Shown one piece after another: positions 14,572 through 19,397 of a stretch of 19,397 nt of DNA. The stretch spans positions 1-19,397 of the forward strand of contig CBFGRV010000057.1 in the NCBI GenBank assembly GCA_965651265.1, read 5' to 3'. The notes under the pieces were generated by a model, which made no database searches, was not told the origin of the DNA, and saw nothing but the letters and a program-made list of their open reading frames with translations. The position numbers were made by a program, and so were the translations under genes. The stretch comes from CBFGRV01 sp965651265. GTDB taxonomy: Bacteria > Bacteroidota > Rhodothermia > Rhodothermales > VXPQ01. Numbering within the stretch: position 1 is the first letter of the stretch; each line of letters opens with the position of its first letter.

Positions 14572-15797
14572 TCGACCGCCGCACGATCCGGGTCGTTGCG
14601 GGGATCGGTTGTGTATCCGCTCTCGTGGCGTTCGCAGCCGTGGTCATCCCGGAATCCGCTCGCGCGCAGACCATCCCCCCGAAGGGTGCCGAGGCCACGT
14701 TCGACGTGGCCACCTGGAATATCGAGTGGTTCGGCTCGGAGCAGAACGGCCCGGCCGACGAGCAGCTGCAGCTCGAGAACGTGCGCCGCGTGATCGTGGA
14801 GTCGGAGATCGACCTGTGGGCCGTCCAAGAGATCGACGACCGAGACCATTTCGACGCGCTCCTCGCCGCGCTGGGCGAAGGCTACGCGGGCACGCTCGGC
14901 CCATCCAGCACGAACTTGCGGGTCGGCTTCATCTACCGCACGGACGTCGTCGATCCGATCACCGTGAACGATGCCTGGCTCAAGCAGTTTTCGGACGATT
15001 TCGGCGGGCGGCCGCCTCTCCTCATGCTGGCCGATGTCATCCTGGCCGACACGACCGTCGAGCTCTACATCGTCTCGCTGCACATGAAAGCCTTTGGCGA
15101 TCCGGATAGCTATGCCAAGCGACTCGAGGCGTCGACCCGGCTCAAGCTGAACATCGACAACCTGCGCGCCAACGATCCCTTCCTCATTCTGGGCGATTTC
15201 AACGACGAGCTCTCGGGCTCTACCGCGGGATCGAACCCGTCGCCGTACACGAATTTTCTGGATGATCCCGATAACTACCGGTTCACGAGCCTCCATCTCG
15301 ACGAAAATGACGAGGAGACCTGGTGCGACAACGCGGAATGCACATCGGGATCGATCTTCGATCACATCCTCATCACGAACGAGCTCTTCGATCATTACGT
15401 CGACGGGTCGACGGACCGGTACATCGAACTGCTGGATGCCATCAGCCAGTACGTGAGCACCACTTCCGACCATCTGCCCGTGTTTGCGAGCTTCTCATTC
15501 GCGACGCACACGTCTGTCGAGACGCCGGATGCGACGGCATTCCGGCTCGATTCCATCCACCCGAACCCCGCATCGGATCGCGCCACGCTGGCGTACTCGC
15601 TCGAGCGCCCGGCGGAGGTGCGCATCGAATTGTTCGATCTGCTGGGCCGGCGGCTCGCCGTCTTGCAGGATGGGGTGCGGCCGGCCGGGAAGCATCGGGA
15701 GGAGATCGACGCGGCCCGGCTTCCGCCAGGCGTCTATTTCGTTTCGATGATGTCGCCCGTCGGGCGCCGCGTGGCGCCGCTCGTCATTGCCGAGTAG
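14568..15797 (+). CDS. Secreted endonuclease/exonuclease/phosphatase-family enzyme with sorting domain
   Basis: Metal-dependent phosphodiesterase fold (DNase I-like/EEP): attacks phosphodiester or phosphoester bonds in nucleic acids, phospholipids or related substrates. 409 residues with a signal peptide (1-34, ending ARAQ). Signature residues are in order: Asn51 and Glu53 in TWNIEWFG, Glu88 in VQEID, His172 in SLHMK, Asp210 and Asn212 in LGDFND, Asp265 in FDHIL, and Asp301-His302 in SDHLP, so the active site looks intact. Cys253 and Cys258 could form a disulfide. The last ~80 residues are a type A sorting domain (IHPNPASDRATL, VRIELFDLLGRRL, LPPGVYFV), so type IX export is expected. ATG 14568 overlaps the previous stop (ATGA). 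The 3' end overlaps the convergent dipeptidase gene by 14 bp. Nuclease versus phosphatase cannot be settled from sequence alone. Confidence 0.93.
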   Translation: MIDRRTIRVVAGIGCVSALVAFAAVVIPESARAQTIPPKGAEATFDVATWNIEWFGSEQNGPADEQLQLENVRRVIVESEIDLWAVQEIDDRDHFDALLAALGEGYAGTLGPSSTNLRVGFIYRTDVVDPITVNDAWLKQFSDDFGGRPPLLMLADVILADTTVELYIVSLHMKAFGDPDSYAKRLEASTRLKLNIDNLRANDPFLILGDFNDELSGSTAGSNPSPYTNFLDDPDNYRFTSLHLDENDEETWCDNAECTSGSIFDHILITNELFDHYVDGSTDRYIELLDAISQYVSTTSDHLPVFASFSFATHTSVETPDATAFRLDSIHPNPASDRATLAYSLERPAEVRIELFDLLGRRLAVLQDGVRPAGKHREEIDAARLPPGVYFVSMMSPVGRRVAPLVIAE

Positions 15798-17244
15798 CCG
15801 CGGCGCGCTCGTCGGCGGCCGCCCGCTCGACATCCCGCATCACACGGAGCGCGTTCCCGCCGAGGATTTTGTACAGATCCTCCTCCGAGTAGCCGCGCTT
15901 GAGGAGCTCGTAGGTGATCCACGGGAGGCGCGTGACGTCCTGCAGGCCCGCGGGCAGGTCGAAGACGCCGTCGAAATCCGAGCCGAGGCCCACGTGATCC
16001 ACCCCCGCCACCTGCGCCACGTGGTCGATGTGGTTGACGACGTGCTCGAGCGTCGCACCCGGTATCCCGTCGCGGCTCTTCAGCTCGTAGACCACGTTCC
16101 AGATGTCGTTCAGGCTGGCGTGGCGGCCGCCGAGCCGCTGGTAGGCCTCCTCGATCAGGCTCTTCGGCAGGTTCTGGTTCACGACGGCATCGAAGAAGTT
16201 GATCATGATGACGCCGCCGTTCGCGGCCAGCGCGCGGAGCATGTCGTCGTCGACGTTGCGGACGCTCTCGACGAGCGCGCGCGCCGACGAATGCGACAGC
16301 ATCACGGGAGCGTTCGTGACGGCGAGCACGTCGTAGAATGTGGAATCCGACGTGTGCGAGAGGTCCACGATCATCCCCATCCGGTTCATCGTGCGGATGA
16401 TCTCGCGTCCGCGGTCGTTGAGCCCGTGCCACCGCGGCGGCGACTGCGACGACTCGGCCCACGAGTTGTTGTTGATGTGCGTGAGGGTGACGTAGCGGAT
16501 GCCGGCGTCGTAAAGGGCGCGGAGGGTGTCCTCCGATGCGGCGATGGCATTGCCGCCCTCGAGCCCGAGCAGCACGGCCTTCCGGCCCGACCGCGCGATG
16601 CGGATGACGTCGTCGGCCGACAGGGCGAGCTCGGCGCTGTCCGGCACCGCGGCGAGCTGCCGCTTTACGACGTCGATCATGCGGCGGGCCCGGTCCACGG
16701 CTCGCGCTCCCTCGCCGTAATGATGCGCCACGTAGATCGAGAAGAACGCCGCATCCAGCCCGCCCTCGTACATCCGCGGGAGGTCGACGTGCGACTCGAA
16801 CGCGCGATGGCGCTCGCGAAACGCATAGCCCCGGTCGAGCATGAGCGTGGGTGTGTCGATGTGCCCGTCGAGCACGATGGCGTTGTAGTGGATCCGCAGG
16901 GCCTCCGCCCAGAGCGAGTCCTCGTCCGTCAGGATCTTCTGCCGGATGGGCGCCATCAGAATCGCGCCGCCGTCGGTGAGCGAGTCGGGATCGAGCTTGT
17001 CGGTGTCGGGCGGGTCGAGCGAGCCGGGATCGAGCCGGTCGAGTGGGGGGATGGAGAGCGCCCCGGCCGCCGAATCCGCGCTATTCAGTTCCGAAGGTGC
17101 GGGTCTGCCATGCGCGCCGGACTCGCACGCGACCAGCAACGCCGTCATCGAGCTCAGCAACATCAGCAGCCCGATCATGCCCATCGAGGACGAGATCCCT
17201 CTCGAGATCAACGGACATAGGAGACGACGAGGCGAGCGCGACAT
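15784..17244 (-). CDS. Membrane dipeptidase (peptidase M19) lipoprotein
   Basis: Zinc dipeptidase of the renal-dipeptidase family, cleaving dipeptides (some members act on D-amino-acid or beta-lactam-like bonds). 486 residues. The metal ligands are present: His128 and Asp130 in DGHIDTP, bridging Glu229 in GLEGGN, His297 in LSHTSD, His318 in SHSSARAL and Asp423 in GLGSDFDG. The N-terminus is a lipoprotein signal with lipobox LVAC (Cys40); Met21 is an alternative start giving a more usual Cys20. Between lipid anchor and catalytic domain lies a ~60-residue linker with repeated LDP motifs (LDPGSLDPPDTDKLDPDSL, residues 71-89). It lies 143 bp downstream of the Ig-like lipoprotein gene on the same strand, with a terminator-like hairpin between them, so it probably has its own promoter. 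Confidence 0.94.
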   Translation of the reverse strand: MSRSPRRLLCPLISRGISSSMGMIGLLMLLSSMTALLVACESGAHGRPAPSELNSADSAAGALSIPPLDRLDPGSLDPPDTDKLDPDSLTDGGAILMAPIRQKILTDEDSLWAEALRIHYNAIVLDGHIDTPTLMLDRGYAFRERHRAFESHVDLPRMYEGGLDAAFFSIYVAHHYGEGARAVDRARRMIDVVKRQLAAVPDSAELALSADDVIRIARSGRKAVLLGLEGGNAIAASEDTLRALYDAGIRYVTLTHINNNSWAESSQSPPRWHGLNDRGREIIRTMNRMGMIVDLSHTSDSTFYDVLAVTNAPVMLSHSSARALVESVRNVDDDMLRALAANGGVIMINFFDAVVNQNLPKSLIEEAYQRLGGRHASLNDIWNVVYELKSRDGIPGATLEHVVNHIDHVAQVAGVDHVGLGSDFDGVFDLPAGLQDVTRLPWITYELLKRGYSEEDLYKILGGNALRVMRDVERAAADERAAATRQ

Positions 17245-17252
17245 GACGGATC

Positions 17253-17298
17253 AACCAAAAGGAACGGCCGATCTGCCGCTATGTGCAGACCGGCCGTT
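17253..17298 (-). terminator. Intrinsic terminator-like hairpin downstream of the Ig-like lipoprotein gene
   Basis: Read on the - strand, 17298-17285 pairs with 17276-17263 (13 of 14 positions, 8-nt loop), followed by CCTTTTGG. The T-run is short, so efficiency may be modest. It lies just 5' of the dipeptidase start, so it could also act as an attenuator for that gene. Confidence 0.6.
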
Positions 17299-17317
17299 GG
17301 TTCCTCGTGATGAGGGA

Positions 17318-17353
17318 GGGACCCCGCGCGGGGGATTCCCGTGAGGACGTCCT
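17318..17353. other. GC-rich palindromes between the two - strand genes
   Basis: CCCCGCGCGGGG (17322-17333) is a perfect 12-bp palindrome, flanked by GGGA (17318-17321) and TCCC (17337-17340). AGGACGTCCT (17344-17353) is a perfect 10-bp palindrome. They could be extra hairpins in the 3' part of the upstream transcript or protein-binding sites. In GC-rich DNA some such palindromes arise by chance. Confidence 0.4.
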
Positions 17354-17387
17354 GAGGGATCGTACGGTGTGACCTGTCCTATATCCT

Positions 17388-18851
17388 CTACTCGATGAAG
17401 GTCACGCGGCTCGTGGACGGGCCGACCGGCTCGACCATCACGTCGCCGCTGCCGACCGCCTGCCCGGCGATACCCTCGCTGCCCAGCACGATCTCGATGG
17501 AGCCGTTTGGCCCCGAAACGAGGATGGTGATCGTTTCGACCGTGGGATTGCCGTCCTCATCGATCTCGAGGTCCTCGACGGCACGGAAGGTGAATTCCGT
17601 GATGCCGGGGCCGCGGACGACGTGGTCCCACGTGAGGCCGCCCAGGAACGCCGTGTCGTCCAGCGTCACGCTCGTGTTGCCGACGGCCTTCACCTTCGTG
17701 CCCTCCACGCGTACACTGATCGTGGTGCCCTGAACGAGCGGGTTCTGATTCTGGTCGTGGACCGTCAGCGTGTAGGTCTGGCCGAGGACCGCCGTCGTTG
17801 GCGACACCGTCACGATGGGCACGCCGCTCATGACCACGGCCGTCTGTGCCGAGACCTCCTGTTCGTTTTCATCGGCGGTCGTCGCCGTGATCAGCGCGAT
17901 GCCGTCGTTCGGCAACGGGTTCGCCGAGATGAGGTTGACAGAGCCGCGACCCTGGTCATTCGTGAGGACGGAGCCCTCGATCACGCCCGCGTCCGTCGTG
18001 AAGTAGACGGCGGTGCCGGGGCGGACGGGGTTGCCGTACTTGTCGCCGGCAATGATCGAGATGGGGTTCTCGACGCCGTAGCGCCGGAGGCCGGGGAAAT
18101 TGAATCGTTCCGGACCAAGGGTGAAGTGTGTTTGATCCGGCAGCCCGCCGTGGATGGCCACCGAAACCGGCCGCGAGCGGATCGTGCCGCCGGCTACGTC
18201 GGCCTCGGCCACGATCTGGACGACGCCGGCGCGTGTGCCGCTCGACAGGTTGACCGTCACCTGGCCGTTGTTGTCCGTGCGGGCCGAGGTCGGATGGATG
18301 AACTCGCCCCCGCCGGGCTGTACGCCGAGTTTGAAATGCACATCGACCGAATTATCGAGCACTACGGGCCTCCCGAGCGAGTCAGCTAGCTGGAAGGTGA
18401 TGGAGGCCACCTCCTCGGAGCCGCTCTCCTTCACGCCGATGCTCTGCGCGGACTGGCTCAGCAGGAGGATGTTGGACGGTTCGCCGGAGGTCTGCTCCTC
18501 GCCCGTCAGCCGCATGATGTGGAGCGTCGGCACGTTGATCTCTCGTCCTGCCAGCGCGAGGACGTCGATCGATTGCGTGCTGTAACCGTCTTTGGACGCC
18601 GCCACGCGCAGCTGCATGGTCGAATCGATCTCTACATCGAACGCATAGCGTCCTTCCGCATCCGTCTCATAGAGGAGATCGAAGGGAAGCACGCGGACGA
18701 AGGCATTCGGAACGGGATTGTTCGTCTGGGTATCGAGGACCTGTCCGGTCAGGGTAACGACGCCGCTCGTGTCATCATCGCCCGCAAGATCGCAGCCCAT
18801 ATAGAGAAGACACAGGATCGCCGTCAGGAGAGCAATTGGCTGATACCGCAT
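17388..18851 (-). CDS. Lipoprotein with carboxypeptidase-regulatory-like domain and Ig-like repeats
   Basis: 487 residues with lipobox LLYMGC (Cys20) and an AGGA at 18856-18859 on the - strand, 4 nt before the ATG, which supports the start. Residues about 32-110 form a carboxypeptidase-regulatory-like beta domain (LTGQVLDTQTNNPVPNAFV, DAEGRYAF, KDGYSTQSI). Three invasin/Big-1-like Ig repeats follow (about 145-225, 250-335 and 345-430), each with the pattern 'D..G.PV..G..V.F', then 'T.N.G...V.L'. A C-terminal beta segment ends VTFIE. Known proteins of this design are surface-exposed structural or adhesion proteins; no catalytic motif is visible. It is followed by a terminator-like hairpin and then the dipeptidase gene. 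Function is unknown. Confidence 0.85.
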   Translation of the reverse strand: MRYQPIALLTAILCLLYMGCDLAGDDDTSGVVTLTGQVLDTQTNNPVPNAFVRVLPFDLLYETDAEGRYAFDVEIDSTMQLRVAASKDGYSTQSIDVLALAGREINVPTLHIMRLTGEEQTSGEPSNILLLSQSAQSIGVKESGSEEVASITFQLADSLGRPVVLDNSVDVHFKLGVQPGGGEFIHPTSARTDNNGQVTVNLSSGTRAGVVQIVAEADVAGGTIRSRPVSVAIHGGLPDQTHFTLGPERFNFPGLRRYGVENPISIIAGDKYGNPVRPGTAVYFTTDAGVIEGSVLTNDQGRGSVNLISANPLPNDGIALITATTADENEQEVSAQTAVVMSGVPIVTVSPTTAVLGQTYTLTVHDQNQNPLVQGTTISVRVEGTKVKAVGNTSVTLDDTAFLGGLTWDHVVRGPGITEFTFRAVEDLEIDEDGNPTVETITILVSGPNGSIEIVLGSEGIAGQAVGSGDVMVEPVGPSTSRVTFIE

Positions 18852-18879
18852 TCCATCCTCACTTGGTTTGTTGTTCGGT

Positions 18880-18909
18880 CTTTCCGGTTATCGACCGGTC
18901 GATCGAAAG
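18880..18909. promoter_or_regulatory. 14-bp perfect palindrome upstream of the Ig-like lipoprotein
   Basis: ATCGACCGGTCGAT (18890-18903) is its own reverse complement, and it is bracketed by CTTTC (18880-18884) and GAAAG (18905-18909). It lies about 40-55 bp upstream of the - strand start, where an operator would be expected. Operator function is inference. Confidence 0.45.
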
Positions 18910-18915
18910 GTTTAG

Positions 18916-18968
18916 TCGAGCGTGGAAATCGCTCGAGCACAGAAAGGAGGCGACCACCCGCCTCTGTG
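18916..18968 (-). other. Two hairpins upstream of the Ig-like lipoprotein
   Basis: TCGAGCG (18916-18922) pairs with CGCTCGA (18930-18936), loop 7 nt. GAGGCG (18947-18952) pairs with CGCCTC (18959-18964); alternatively CACAGA (18938-18943) pairs with TCTGTG (18963-18968). On the - strand the second hairpin is followed by CTTTCT, so it may end a transcript arriving from the right or act as an attenuator in the leader. Confidence 0.4.
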
Positions 18969-19064
18969 GTTCAAGGTATCGTCGCGAAATGTCGGCGGCG
19001 CCGTCTCGCAGGCGAGCACCGCTCGGATGTGGGACCTGGTATCGTCGCGGTGGAGGGGGATTGC

Positions 19065-19310
19065 GGAGATGGAGGGCGGAGATGGGAGATGGGAGATGGG
19101 AGATGGGAACTGGGAGAGGGGAGATGGGAGATGGGAGAGGGGAGTTGGAGGGCGGAGGGCGGAAGTCGGAAGTCGGAAGTCGGAGGGCGGAGGCCAGAGG
19201 GCAGGTCGGTGGCAGCGAGAGGCGAAGAGGCGGATCGGGCTGGGGACACGGGACGGAGTTCAGGGCCCGGCGACGACGACCTCCCAACAGGTAATCGGTA
19301 ACCAGCAACC
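19065..19310 (+). repeat. Second composite heptamer array (GGAGATG, GGAAGTC/GGAGGGC and GGTAACC modules)
   Basis: After an initial GGAGATG at 19065, GGAGATG-type units run from 19078 to 19147, about ten with variants such as GGAACTG and GGAGAGG. GGAGGGC and GGAAGTC units follow (19147-19202), including three GGAAGTC in a row. A non-repeat spacer of about 87 bp leads to GGTAATC, GGTAACC, AGCAACC (19290-19310). The module order is the same as at 13083-13200. Although translatable, the Gly/Arg/Glu-rich products look like repeat artefacts, and I see no gene from 18852 to the window end. Confidence 0.85.
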
Positions 19311-19316
19311 GTTTCG

Positions 19317-19378
19317 TCCGGGAGTTCGGATTTATCTGTTGTACCAATTAAATCCGGAAGTTCGGATTTATCTGTTGT
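19317..19378. repeat. Two copies of a 26-bp direct repeat, 36-bp period, at right edge
   Basis: Copies at 19317-19342 and 19353-19378 agree at 25 of 26 positions, with core AGTTCGGATTTATCTGTTGT, separated by 10 bp. TAAATCCG (19349-19356) and CGGATTTA (19363-19370) form an 8-bp stem around GAAGTT in the second copy. It may continue beyond the window. Confidence 0.65.
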
Positions 19379-19397
19379 GACAAGGGAATTGGCCAGG

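Noticed and set aside
15784..15797. 14-bp overlap of convergent gene ends as an antisense regulatory site
   Set aside because: Short tail-to-tail overlaps are common in compact genomes and nothing else supports regulation here.
15787..17220. Long + strand open frame (477 codons) opposite the dipeptidase
   Set aside because: It mirrors a gene with all M19 metal ligands. The product is rich in Arg, Val and Asp with no domain pattern, as expected from GC-rich antisense frames.
19317..19378. CRISPR array
   Set aside because: Only two copies with a 10-bp spacer and no cas gene in the window.
18852..19397. Small + or - strand genes at the right edge
   Set aside because: The open frames simply translate the heptamer arrays, in several frames at once, and lack signal peptides or domains.

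Overview
The window carries ten protein genes, all predicted to be exported. It looks like a chromosomal piece of a GC-rich member of the Fibrobacterota-Chlorobiota-Bacteroidota group, most likely a Rhodothermota-like bacterium. The grounds are three proteins with C-terminal sorting domains of the type IX secretion kind (YPNP motifs), a PorV/PorQ-type outer-membrane protein, a TonB-dependent receptor with an N-terminal carboxypeptidase-regulatory-like domain, and strong GC bias at third codon positions. The taxonomic call is inference. No RNA gene, transposase, CRISPR array or phage gene is visible.

Layout. On the + strand: a secreted S9 prolyl-oligopeptidase-family peptidase (60-2507); a secreted modular protein with calcium-loop motifs and a sorting-like C-terminus (2761-4935); a secreted protein with OB-like domains and a classic type A sorting domain (4993-7167); a lipoprotein with Ig/FN3-like repeats and an unassigned C-terminal domain (7348-8979); a TonB-dependent receptor (9017-11962); a PorV/PorQ-family protein (11952-13082); an NHL-type beta-propeller lipoprotein (13237-14571); and a secreted endonuclease/exonuclease/phosphatase-family enzyme with a sorting domain (14568-15797). 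On the - strand: a membrane-dipeptidase-family (M19) lipoprotein (17244-15784) and a carboxypeptidase-regulatory/Ig-like lipoprotein (18851-17388).

Working together (inference). The run 4993-15797 reads like one surface module: secreted OB-fold protein, lipoproteins, TonB receptor, PorV-like protein and secreted EEP nuclease or phosphatase. This fits capture and uptake of an extracellular substrate, possibly nucleic acid or a phosphoester. No SusD homologue is present. The PorV-like protein sits among three proteins with sorting domains, which suggests a local cargo-shuttle relationship. The S9 and M19 peptidases could process peptides.

The most unusual signal is a family of 7-bp-period tandem arrays, mostly built on an invariant GGA (TCC on the other strand). 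Two lie inside the 5' coding part of consecutive surface-protein genes, just before the hydrophobic core of the signal peptide, with no ordinary start codon after the array. Because seven is not a multiple of three, copy-number change would shift the frame, which makes both genes candidate phase-variable loci. A composite array with three modules in the same order occurs at 13083-13200 and again at 19065-19310. Other notable non-coding structure is a long imperfect hairpin at 7187-7283 and 26-bp repeats at both window edges.
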